DNA from: Omnitrophica WOR_2 bacterium RIFCSPLOWO2_01_FULL_41_12
Lineage (GTDB): Bacteria > Omnitrophota > Gorgyraeia > Gygaellales > Profunditerraquicolaceae
Assembly: GCA_001805765.1 (NCBI GenBank)
Contig: MHGW01000004.1
Location: 1,928 to 19,288, forward strand
Direction of reading: 5' to 3'
Length of the DNA: 17,361 bases
Shown here: piece after piece, positions 1 to 5,961 of the stretch
Numbering within the stretch: position 1 is the stretch's first letter
How the letters are laid out: every line of letters starts with the position of its first letter
Notes under the pieces: model-generated
Told to the model about the DNA's origin: nothing
What the model saw: the letters and a program-made list of their open reading frames with translations, nothing else
Database searches by the model: none
Translations under genes and position numbers: made by a program

Positions 1-770
1 CCAATTATCCCTACAGTTTAGTTTCTGATCCCGCTACCCGTGATTATACGTGGAATTTATTTCTGGATTATTGTTATGATAATTGGCCTACTGGTAATGG
101 GTTTCCTGCAAGGCCCGAGCCTGAAAGTGCTCTTACCTGGAACTGGATTAGAGACAGTCTTACCAATGACCAACAGAGAACATTATTAGATGCAGGGGAA
201 GCGCAATACGAAAGTATGTACATAGAAGGATTAATAAAACAAGCGATTAACCGGGTGAATTATGACTGTGATTTTAATCTGGCCGTGGCTTCGCCTCAGG
301 AAGCCCGCGGATACCGCAGGGAGCGCTGGGAAAAGGAGTGTATAGGGCAAGGGTGCGATGATCCAGAGGAAGATGAACATAGCATTGATCCGGATCCTTT
401 GGGCCTGCCTAGGGGAGGCAATCTGGAGGTGGGACAGGGAGCCACTGATGGCGGCGGGACCTATGTGCGCAGCAATATAAATGTAGAAGGATCTTTTTTA
501 AAAGTAAATTATTGGGCAAATACTGCCCGCTATCATTCACCCGAGGATACGCTGATCATGGAGTATGAGCTAAAAAGGTGGGGCATTACCGCTTTTCAAT
601 GGATGGCAGACAATTATAAGATATTATATACTGACCCCGGAAGCAATGCCAATTATGAATATGAGGAGAGATTCTGGTTTCCCGAAGGCAGGCCTTCCGG
701 AGACTTTTTAGCCTTAGGCTCTGAAAAGCGCTGGCAAAAGATAACTGATTTTGACTACCACACTCCTTAG
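1..770 (+). CDS. C-terminal part of an unrecognised protein (5' end outside window)
   Basis: The reading frame is open from base 3 to a TAG at 768-770 with no stop, giving at least 255 visible residues, so the gene begins upstream of the window; the first Met (base 216) lies well inside the open frame and is probably not the start. The protein is acidic and rich in Trp, Tyr, Asn and Asp, has a D/E/P-rich linker (CDDPEEDEHSIDPDPLGLP, at bases 351-407), and has no membrane segment in the visible part. After the linker comes a Gly-rich stretch and a compact-looking tail with many aromatic residues. Such composition is common in exported or surface proteins. It converges on the type IV pilus operon, so a pilus-associated or pseudopilin-linked protein is conceivable, but I recognise no domain and make no functional assignment. 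Confidence 0.7.
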   Translation, partial: NYPYSLVSDPATRDYTWNLFLDYCYDNWPTGNGFPARPEPESALTWNWIRDSLTNDQQRTLLDAGEAQYESMYIEGLIKQAINRVNYDCDFNLAVASPQEARGYRRERWEKECIGQGCDDPEEDEHSIDPDPLGLPRGGNLEVGQGATDGGGTYVRSNINVEGSFLKVNYWANTARYHSPEDTLIMEYELKRWGITAFQWMADNYKILYTDPGSNANYEYEERFWFPEGRPSGDFLALGSEKRWQKITDFDYHTP

Positions 771-801
771 CCTTCCCAATTTCCCCGTAAAATAGTTGTT
801 A

Positions 802-848
802 GATTTTTCCTTTCCTTACGTCTATTATATAGTAGAAGAAGAAAAATC
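802..848. terminator. Weak stem-loop after the partial gene
   Basis: GATTTTTC at 802-809 is complementary to GAAAAATC at 841-848, with a further small CTA/TAG pairing inside (822-832). The structure starts 32 bases after the stop of the upstream gene. It is A/T-rich and without a clean G/C stem plus T-run, so a termination role is only possible. The rest of 771-892 shows no gene. Confidence 0.25.
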
Positions 849-892
849 CAAAATCCAAATACTACAAGCGGTAATATCAAGATTTATATCGT

Positions 893-939
893 TAATGTCT
901 AATGACTAAATCCGAATGACGAATAAATGTTCAAATGAC
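893..939. repeat. Left arm of inverted repeat around the four-helix-bundle gene
   Basis: The arm is built of degenerate AATGAC/TAAAT units. Its outermost TAATGTC (893-899) is the exact inverse of GACATTA at 1361-1367, and its inner TCAAATGAC (931-939) is the exact inverse of GTCATTTGA at 1307-1315. The 22 bases at 899-920 recur identically at 8335-8356 in a second repeat. Ten bases after the inner end, the ATG of the four-helix-bundle gene begins. Confidence 0.75.
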
Positions 940-949
940 TAAATGACCA

Positions 950-1306
950 ATGCCAAATTATGACTTAGAAGAAAGAACTGCTAAATTCGGAGAAAATATC
1001 ATTGAATTTTCTAGGAAGATTCCTCATAACTCAGTAACTGTTTCTTTAATTAGTCAACTAGTAAGGGCAGGAACTTCTGTAGGAGCTAATTATTGTGAGG
1101 CAGATAATGCTTGTTCAAAAAAGGATTTTGTGAATAAAATCAGTCTTTGTAAAAAAGAATCTCGTGAAAGTAAACACTGGTTACTAATGGTTGCCAAAGC
1201 AGTTCAAACTTTAGAGAACGAAGCAAAGAGACATATGGCTGAAGCCCAGGAACTTAACCTGATTTTCGCTTCTATAATTAATAAATGTAGAAAGAAAGGG
1301 ATTTGA
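950..1306 (+). CDS. Four-helix-bundle (S23/Avd-like) protein
   Basis: This 118-residue protein matches the small four-helix-bundle family (TIGR02436, the '23S rRNA intervening sequence' or S23 proteins, homologous to the Avd accessory protein of diversity-generating retroelements). The recognisable signatures are YDLEERTAKFGENIIEF near the N-terminus, LISQLVRAGTSVGANYCEAD at about 33-52, SKKDFVNKI at 56-64 and CKKESRESKHWL at 67-78. Family members form a ring-like oligomer with a basic surface thought to bind nucleic acid; the cellular role is unknown. The ATG at 950 is the first possible start, because an in-frame TGA lies at 944-946; there is no clear ribosome binding site, since the start sits at the edge of the repeat arm. 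The gene stands alone between inverted repeats, with no reverse transcriptase nearby, so it is not part of a visible retroelement. Confidence 0.9.
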   Translation: MPNYDLEERTAKFGENIIEFSRKIPHNSVTVSLISQLVRAGTSVGANYCEADNACSKKDFVNKISLCKKESRESKHWLLMVAKAVQTLENEAKRHMAEAQELNLIFASIINKCRKKGI

Positions 1307-1367
1307 GTCATTTGAAATTTAAGAATTAGTCATTCATTAGACATTCGTCATTAGAAATTCGACATTA
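1307..1367. repeat. Right arm of inverted repeat around the four-helix-bundle gene
   Basis: It starts at the base after the gene's TGA and ends 10 bp before the stop codon of the convergent pilM. Its last 36 bases (1332-1367) match 8424-8459 with one mismatch (A at 1339 against C at 8431). The ends pair with the left arm through GTCATTTGA (1307-1315) and GACATTA (1361-1367). Confidence 0.75.
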
Positions 1368-1377
1368 CGAGTTACTA

Positions 1378-2403
1378 CTAGGGTTCCTCTAGGGCCAGGC
1401 CAATGGCCACGGCAAAATAGGGCAGGAGTTGCGCTGTTGTTTCCTGGGGGACTTTGCTGGAAAAAGAAAAATTCTTAAAAGGGTCTAAGTTAAAAATCTC
1501 CAGATCCAAATAACCCCGTAAAAATTCCTTCAGGCCCAAAAGCTGGGAAGTGCCTCCGCAGATATAAACTTCTTCAATCCTTTGTTCAGTCAGGTTTTCA
1601 TAAAAATCCAAAGAGACAAAAATCTCATTTAATAAGTTTGCCAGGCTGGACTTGATCACTTCGGAAATATCTTTATTGGCCTGGGTGAGATGATGTTTTA
1701 ATTCCTGCGCCTTTTCTCTGGACAATTCTAATTTAGTCTGGATGAGGTTAGTAATGGCATCTCCGCCAAAACGGGTATCCCGCACAAAAAAGGGAAGTTT
1801 TTCCTTGGTGATTAATAGATTGGTAATTTTGTCGCCGACATTTAAAAGCGCCACATTAGTTTTTTCTTTTTCCGGGTAATTAAAATAAAAAGTATTCTTC
1901 ACTGCTAAGGCATCCATAGTGATCAGCCCGGGCTTAAGCCCTGCCTCTTGCACCAGCTGGATCCTGTTTTCCAGTAATTCTTTTTTACTGGCTACCAGAA
2001 ATACCCGGATTTTATTCTTGCTGTTGGGCTCATCCCCCAGGATAGAATAATCCATATATATTTCTTCGGACTTAAAGGGTATATGGTCTTCTAAGGCAAA
2101 ACTCATCGCTTTTTTAAGTTCATCGTCATCCATCTTAGGCAGGGAGAGGTATCTGGCTACCACATTCTCTCCGGCAATAGCGATATTGACCTCTCTTGTA
2201 GAGATGCCGGATTCTTTAAGAAGCTCCTTTATTGCCGCGGATATGTTATCTGTCTGCCGGATTTCTTTCATCCCTAAATTTAATATCTGCGCAGAGCCAT
2301 CCTTGATTTCTATCTCCGCCACTTTGAGGTTATAGTTTCCGATATCTAATCCTATGTTTCTCTGGGATTTTTTCTTGGAAAAGGAGAGGTTGATCTTTTT
2401 CAA
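1378..2403 (-). CDS. pilM: PilM, actin-like type IV pilus assembly ATPase
   Basis: This 341-residue cytoplasmic protein has the actin/FtsA fold of PilM, which binds the N-terminal tail of PilN and links the inner-membrane alignment complex to the pilus motors. Visible motifs: phosphate-1 loop NIGLDIGNYNLKVAEI (16-31), the PilM-type segment around ALEDHIPF (103-110), phosphate-2 region ALLNVGDKITNLLI (185-198) and adenosine motif YICGGTSQLLG (280-290). The start is a TTG at 2403-2401 whose last two bases begin the TGA of pilQ (TTGA overlap); no ATG lies between the upstream in-frame stop and this TTG, and the next Met (residue 45) would remove the nucleotide-binding loop. pilM is last in the operon here, whereas in the classical arrangement it comes first. 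Confidence 0.93.
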   Translation of the reverse strand: MKKINLSFSKKKSQRNIGLDIGNYNLKVAEIEIKDGSAQILNLGMKEIRQTDNISAAIKELLKESGISTREVNIAIAGENVVARYLSLPKMDDDELKKAMSFALEDHIPFKSEEIYMDYSILGDEPNSKNKIRVFLVASKKELLENRIQLVQEAGLKPGLITMDALAVKNTFYFNYPEKEKTNVALLNVGDKITNLLITKEKLPFFVRDTRFGGDAITNLIQTKLELSREKAQELKHHLTQANKDISEVIKSSLANLLNEIFVSLDFYENLTEQRIEEVYICGGTSQLLGLKEFLRGYLDLEIFNLDPFKNFSFSSKVPQETTAQLLPYFAVAIGLALEEP

Positions 2404-4037
2404 TTTTTCTTTTTCTGGGGAATTTTAATCTCTAGGTATTCTCTGGCTTCAGTTTCATCGGGGTCTAAGATTAAAATATGCTCAAAGGCATGTTCTGCCT
2501 CTGGGAATTGGTTATGATTATAATAATTGACTGCCTCTTTATAGAGAGAAGCAATTTCTTGTTCCAGGCGCGTATCTATTGCTTTTTCTAATCTTTCCTG
2601 TTTTTGTCTTTCTTCTTGTGCGGCTGCTTCAAGTTCCTGCTGCTTGGTTTCTTCTTCTCTTTGCTGTTTAAGTTCTGTTTTACGGGTTAATTCCTCTTCC
2701 TGCCTTAATTGCGCCAGGGTTTTTAAGATGGCTTTATTCCTTTCTTTTTTAATGCCAAATAACTCATCCTGGGATTTCTCTAATTTCTCTTCTTCTTTCA
2801 ATGTTAATACAAGGCTTTCTTCCAATACATGTGGCGTAATAAAGATGAGCAAATCTGTGTCTGTAATTTCTTTTACTTCTTTTCTAAAAAATTTTCCCAG
2901 GAAAGGGATATCGCCAAACAAGGGTATTTTATCAATAGTGATAGTAGAATCTTTTTTTCTTAAACCGCCGATGACAAAGGTTTCGCCATCTTTCAACATC
3001 AGGTTAGTTTCTGCCTTGCGTGAATCAATGGAAGGTTCGTTGGTAGTTCCGACAAAGGAGGCGACAAAACTTTGTTCTGACTTAACACTCATAGAAATAA
3101 ATTTATCCTTGGTGATATGGGGGGTGACGTATAGTTTTATGCCCACATCTTTAAATTGGGTAGAGGTAACGGTGGAGGTGCCTTCGGTGCTTTGCGAGGT
3201 ATAGGTATAAGGGACCTGTTCGGTAATTTCTATCTGGGCGGCTAAATTATCCATGGTCATAATCCTGGGGTTAGCCAGTATCTTTACGTTTTTATCTTCA
3301 GCGAATAAGGCCAGTTGCGCGGTAATATTCCAATTAGTTAGGATGGTTTTTCCGTAATATAAATCTAAAACTCCACTGGGTTTTAAATCGGTGGTATCAA
3401 TCTTACGCTCGCTATGTTTTTTATGCGTAGCCGTCCAATCAATACCGAATTTGTCCGTATCGGTAAGTTTTACGCTTACAATCAAGGCCTCGATCATGAC
3501 CTGGGGGGTGCGTATATCTAATTTTTTCGCCAAATCCTCAACCTTAGCCAGTACTTCAGGCGTATCATTGATAATCAAAGAGTTGGTGGGGATATTGACC
3601 TGCATACTCCCTCTGGAGGAGAGCATCTTACTTAAAGAGGCCTGTAATTCTTCTGCCTTGGCAAAATTGGGGGTGATGATTTCAGTGGTTAAGGGGATGG
3701 TGTCTTCTTCTTTTTGTACTGTGGCCAGGGTCATCACCCGGATGATATTTTCCTGAATCCTGTAAGTGAGTTCATTGGTCTTGAGGATATTATCCAAGGC
3801 CACATCCCAAGGGACGTCTTTTAAGGCGATATTTACCTTGGCCTTGACATCCTTATCCAAAACCACATTCAGGTTGCTGGCTTGCGAGATAATCTTTAAG
3901 GCGTCCTTAAGGTCAACTTCCTTCAGGTCCAGGGTAACCAGGCTTGCTAATTGCTCCTGGGCAGGGATGTTTAACGGGAAATAGAAGAGCAAGAATAAGA
4001 AAATAGCGCCGCTTATTTTAATTATATCCTTCTTCAT
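2400..4037 (-). CDS. pilQ: PilQ-type secretin with C-terminal coiled coil and TPR
   Basis: This 545-residue protein forms the outer-membrane channel through which the pilus passes. Order: signal peptide (1-26, cleavage likely at IPA|QEQ), STN-like domain (about 33-103, with VDLKDALKIISQASNLNVVL), secretin N domain (about 115-175), and the secretin core (about 178-405) with ILANPRIMTMDNLAAQIE, VPYTYTSQ, VGIKLYVTPHI, the conserved GETFVIGGL (351-359), IPLFGDIPFLGKFF (371-384) and LLIFITPHVL (396-405). Unusually, 140 more residues follow: a Glu/Gln/Lys-rich coiled coil (about 410-497) and one TPR-like repeat (about 497-535, LYKEAVNYYNHNQFPEAEHA). The gene starts 9 bp after the pilP stop, without a strong Shine-Dalgarno sequence. 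Residues 1-110 are short for PilQ: there are no AMIN domains, so anchoring to peptidoglycan must be done otherwise. Confidence 0.93.
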   Translation of the reverse strand: MKKDIIKISGAIFLFLLFYFPLNIPAQEQLASLVTLDLKEVDLKDALKIISQASNLNVVLDKDVKAKVNIALKDVPWDVALDNILKTNELTYRIQENIIRVMTLATVQKEEDTIPLTTEIITPNFAKAEELQASLSKMLSSRGSMQVNIPTNSLIINDTPEVLAKVEDLAKKLDIRTPQVMIEALIVSVKLTDTDKFGIDWTATHKKHSERKIDTTDLKPSGVLDLYYGKTILTNWNITAQLALFAEDKNVKILANPRIMTMDNLAAQIEITEQVPYTYTSQSTEGTSTVTSTQFKDVGIKLYVTPHITKDKFISMSVKSEQSFVASFVGTTNEPSIDSRKAETNLMLKDGETFVIGGLRKKDSTITIDKIPLFGDIPFLGKFFRKEVKEITDTDLLIFITPHVLEESLVLTLKEEEKLEKSQDELFGIKKERNKAILKTLAQLRQEEELTRKTELKQQREEETKQQELEAAAQEERQKQERLEKAIDTRLEQEIASLYKEAVNYYNHNQFPEAEHAFEHILILDPDETEAREYLEIKIPQKKKN

Positions 4038-4046
4038 TGTTTTTGC

Positions 4047-4379
4047 TTAAGGTTCCAAGCGTAACTCAAATCTTTTATCGCCAAAACCCAAAATTACCGC
4101 ATCCGGTTCTATCTTTTCTACTTTAAATTCGCCGAACATCTGGCCCTCTTTTACCAATTCTCCGTCAATGATAGCGTATAATACGCCTTTGATTTTGCTT
4201 ATCCCGTTTAAGGATATCTTAGTCGCCAGTTCTTCCGCTTTTGGCTTGGTAAAATCCCTGACCAAATTTCCCTGAGCATCTACTAAAGGGATGAAGGGAT
4301 CGCGTTTATCCTGTGCATCCGCGCTTACATAAAAGGCCAGACACGATACTATCATAAACAGCATGAAAAATCTATGCAT
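4047..4379 (-). CDS. pilP: PilP-like pilus assembly protein
   Basis: This 110-residue exported protein carries the typical PilP landmark KRDPFIPLVD (25-34) and a small beta-rich C-terminal domain (about 55-108) with GVLYAIIDGELVKEGQMFG and a closing KRFELRLEP. PilP joins the PilN/PilO periplasmic complex to the N domains of PilQ. The N-terminus is a hydrophobic signal (4-20). IVSC at 10-13 would fit a lipobox, as expected for PilP lipoproteins, but the residues after the Cys remain hydrophobic and ADA|Q (21-24) would fit an ordinary signal peptidase site, so lipidation is uncertain. Its ATG directly follows the pilO TAA (TAAATG). The assignment rests on the RDPF motif, size and position. Confidence 0.85.
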   Translation of the reverse strand: MHRFFMLFMIVSCLAFYVSADAQDKRDPFIPLVDAQGNLVRDFTKPKAEELATKISLNGISKIKGVLYAIIDGELVKEGQMFGEFKVEKIEPDAVILGFGDKRFELRLEP

Positions 4380-5000
4380 TTATTTACTTGCTGTAGCTGT
4401 AGAATGCAAAATCGGCGCCCTGAGCACCAGCTGGATATCGTGATTCCAGGTATCCTGCGGGTTGCTCCGTATTCTTATTTCATCCACCAGGATTAATTTT
4501 GGCGCAGTTTCTATTTTTTTTAAAAAAGAGATTAACTGGTAATAATCGCATTTGATTTTTAGATTCACGGGAAGTTGCGAAATATCTTTTATGTATTTTT
4601 CTTTATCTTTAGGTTTAGCCTTGTTATCTTTACCTTCTTTGGGTATTTCTAACTGGATCCTTTCCAGGGGTTCAATGCTGTTCAGGCTGATTTTAGTTTC
4701 TTCGGCAAACCGGTTAATATAAAACAATATGCCTTCCGGGTCGCTAAAAAGTTTCTCTTTTAAAGAAGATAATTCTACGTTCATGCGGTTGATTTCTGAT
4801 TCCAGATTATCTTTGGTAGTAAGGATGGCTGAGCCTCTGGCCAATTCTTCTCTTTTGCTGTTTACCTCGCTCTTTAATTTATTATATTTTGCACCAAGTG
4901 CGCGGGAATTATTAAAGGACAATAGGCTGATGCCTAACATCGCTACGAACGCGATTATGATATTTAGATTTTTAATCTCTTTAATCTTGCCTATTTTCAT
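4380..5000 (-). CDS. pilO: PilO, inner-membrane pilus alignment protein
   Basis: This 206-residue bitopic protein has a short basic cytoplasmic tail (MKIGKIKEIKN), one membrane segment (about 13-30, LNIIIAFVAMLGISLLSF), a coiled coil (about 35-88) and a C-terminal ferredoxin-like region with LPVNLKIKCDYYQLISFLKK (143-162), a PilO signature. It pairs with PilN in the periplasmic stalk that connects PilM to PilP and PilQ. Its ATG overlaps the pilN TGA by one base (TGATG), a layout that usually couples translation. The protein ends directly before pilP. A Lys-rich stretch (KEGKDNKAKPKDKEKY, from 121) sits in the linker before the C-terminal domain. Confidence 0.92.
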   Translation of the reverse strand: MKIGKIKEIKNLNIIIAFVAMLGISLLSFNNSRALGAKYNKLKSEVNSKREELARGSAILTTKDNLESEINRMNVELSSLKEKLFSDPEGILFYINRFAEETKISLNSIEPLERIQLEIPKEGKDNKAKPKDKEKYIKDISQLPVNLKIKCDYYQLISFLKKIETAPKLILVDEIRIRSNPQDTWNHDIQLVLRAPILHSTATASK

Positions 5001-5593
5001 CAGCGTAAGGAACAGCTAAGACCGAAATTCATGATCGTCAGGTTGCCTCTTTTCTCCGCTACCATCGAACCTAAAGTAATTTCCGAGAAATCATTGCTAA
5101 AGGAACTGTTTTCTTTTAAGCGGCCTAAATATTGCGAGACAGAATTTATGATTTCAGTTTCTATCATAGAAGTAGCAGAACCTTTGATCACCAATGTATT
5201 TGCCGGCCTTTTTTCTGTGTAAACCTGAGTCAGCCAGATCTGTTCGGGTAAAGAAGAGCCGACCAGGGAAAGTTTTTCTGACCAGGAAACCCTTTTTTCA
5301 AAAGCGCCTTTATAAAGGCCTATTTTTTCTTCCAATTCTTTTTTATTTTTAGTGAGTTCTTCTAATTTTTGAAAAGCCACTTGAAAATCCTGAAGTTTAC
5401 TGTCAAGATCTTTCCGGGTTTTTTCCGTGGCCTGGGCCTTCACCGCAAGCAGCATCCAATTCCCCGCCAATAAAATAGTAATCAGTATCGGGATAAACCG
5501 AAACTTTTTTAAATTGGGGGGGAGTTTTGCTTTTGTCGGCTTGGATTTTTTGAATCCGCCTAACGCCGCCGGTAAAAGATCGATGATCGCCAT
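5000..5593 (-). CDS. pilN: PilN, inner-membrane pilus assembly protein
   Basis: This 197-residue protein begins MAIIDLLPAALGG, a variant of the INLLP tail through which PilN binds PilM. A membrane segment follows (about 32-51, RFIPILITILLAGNWMLLAV), then a coiled coil (about 54-95) and a C-terminal periplasmic domain with LPEQIWLTQV and a TLVIKGSA strand. I chose the ATG at 5593 because AGAGG lies 6 bases upstream, the conserved tail begins there, and the HTH gene's TAA ends one base earlier. An ATG 93 bases further upstream (5686) would overlap the HTH gene and add residues foreign to PilN. The stop overlaps the pilO start. Confidence 0.92.
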   Translation of the reverse strand: MAIIDLLPAALGGFKKSKPTKAKLPPNLKKFRFIPILITILLAGNWMLLAVKAQATEKTRKDLDSKLQDFQVAFQKLEELTKNKKELEEKIGLYKGAFEKRVSWSEKLSLVGSSLPEQIWLTQVYTEKRPANTLVIKGSATSMIETEIINSVSQYLGRLKENSSFSNDFSEITLGSMVAEKRGNLTIMNFGLSCSLR

Positions 5594-5594
5594 T

Positions 5595-5801
5595 TTAGCC
5601 TCTTTGTTTGGTATCCGCAGGGTTAACCATATTTTTATAACGCAAAATGCGCTTAATGTCCTCCTGAGTAAATATGCGGTGGCCATTGCGGTTTCTCTGG
5701 GTTTCCGGGATTTTATGGTGCTTAAACCAGAGGAAAAGTGTATTGCGGGAAATCCCTACTTTACGCAGGACATCTTTGGTACTGTAAGCTCTTTTTTTCA
5801 T
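5595..5801 (-). CDS. Small MerR-type helix-turn-helix protein heading the pil operon
   Basis: This 68-residue protein is little more than a MerR-like winged-helix DNA-binding domain: YSTKDVLRKVGISRNTLFLW (6-25) is the helix-turn-helix, HKIPETQRNRNGHRIFTQED (29-48) is the wing, and a short helix with a basic tail follows. It lacks the dimerisation coiled coil and effector domain of full MerR regulators, and resembles the small single-domain HTH (excisionase-like) proteins. It is the first gene of the pil operon, one base ahead of pilN, so autoregulation and control of pilus genes is a reasonable inference. No Shine-Dalgarno sequence precedes its ATG; instead three TATAGT units at exact 10-bp spacing lie just upstream (5810-5836) and are the natural candidate for its operator. 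Confidence 0.85.
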   Translation of the reverse strand: MKKRAYSTKDVLRKVGISRNTLFLWFKHHKIPETQRNRNGHRIFTQEDIKRILRYKNMVNPADTKQRG

Positions 5802-5809
5802 ATAATAAT

Positions 5810-5836
5810 TATAGTCTGGTATAGTTAATTATAGTC
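5810..5836 (-). promoter_or_regulatory. Three helically phased TATAGT repeats, candidate operator
   Basis: On the + strand TATAGTC (5810-5816), TATAGTT (5820-5826) and TATAGTC (5830-5836) repeat every 10 bp, and the 11-mer TAATTATAGTC occurs exactly twice (5806-5816, 5826-5836). They lie between the -10 box and the start codon of the HTH gene, so protein bound there would block transcription start. One face of the helix carries all three units. Binding by the HTH protein itself is an inference. Confidence 0.5.
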
Positions 5837-5839
5837 AAT

Positions 5840-5868
5840 ATGATAAATAAAGATCAGGCGTTTGTCAA
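5840..5868 (-). promoter_or_regulatory. Promoter of the HTH-pilNOPQM operon
   Basis: Reading the minus strand, a perfect TTGACA (5868-5863) is followed after 17 bases by TATCAT (5845-5840). Transcription would start near 5833, inside the phased TATAGT repeats. A second TATAAT (minus 5813-5808), with TTGACT 19 bp upstream of it, would give a nearly leaderless message and is a weaker option. Confidence 0.6.
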
Positions 5869-5903
5869 GTCTTTTTTTAGGCCATAAAAATCATACAAAA
5901 TAC

Positions 5904-5932
5904 TTGACTTGCTTTATCTTTAGTAGTATAAA
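5904..5932 (+). promoter_or_regulatory. Promoter of the ROK-family regulator gene
   Basis: TTGACT (5904-5909) and TATAAA (5927-5932) are 17 bp apart. The -35 region mirrors that of the divergent pil promoter: GTCAAGT (5864-5870) and ACTTGAC (5902-5908) form a perfect 7-bp inverted repeat. A strong ribosome binding site, AGGGAGG (5948-5954), lies 7 bases before the ATG at 5962. Confidence 0.65.
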
Positions 5933-5961
5933 TATGTTATAATTTTTAGGGAGGCAAAAAA

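Larger units (their letters stand above)
893..1367. mobile_element. Putative IVS-like element: inverted-repeat arms plus S23-type gene
   Basis: Seen: two inverted-repeat arms (893-939 and 1307-1367) abut a single small gene (950-1306) whose stop codon ends at the base before the right arm. Known: intervening sequences in 23S rRNA genes of some spirochaetes and proteobacteria have the same plan, with a four-helix-bundle (S23) reading frame between inverted repeats. Inferred: this 475-bp unit is a related element at a non-rRNA site. A gene-less copy of the arms lies at 8321-8459. No target-site duplication is obvious to me, and no transposase is encoded. Confidence 0.45.

Noticed and set aside
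893..939. CRISPR-like or tandem repeat array in the AATGAC-rich stretches
   Set aside because: Units are degenerate, irregularly spaced and arranged as inverted arms, with no unique spacers of constant length.
950..1306. Diversity-generating retroelement suggested by the Avd-like protein
   Set aside because: No reverse transcriptase or template/variable repeat pair occurs in the window; the protein fits the stand-alone S23 type.
2644..3204. Open frame of 186 codons on the + strand inside pilQ
   Set aside because: It is antisense to the conserved secretin domain, has a Ser/Leu/Phe-rich composition typical of a shadow frame, and has no ribosome binding site or motif.
5594..5686. Upstream ATG for pilN at 5686
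   Set aside because: It would overlap the HTH gene in another frame; the 31 added residues are unlike PilN, and the ATG at 5593 has a ribosome binding site and the conserved PilM-binding tail.
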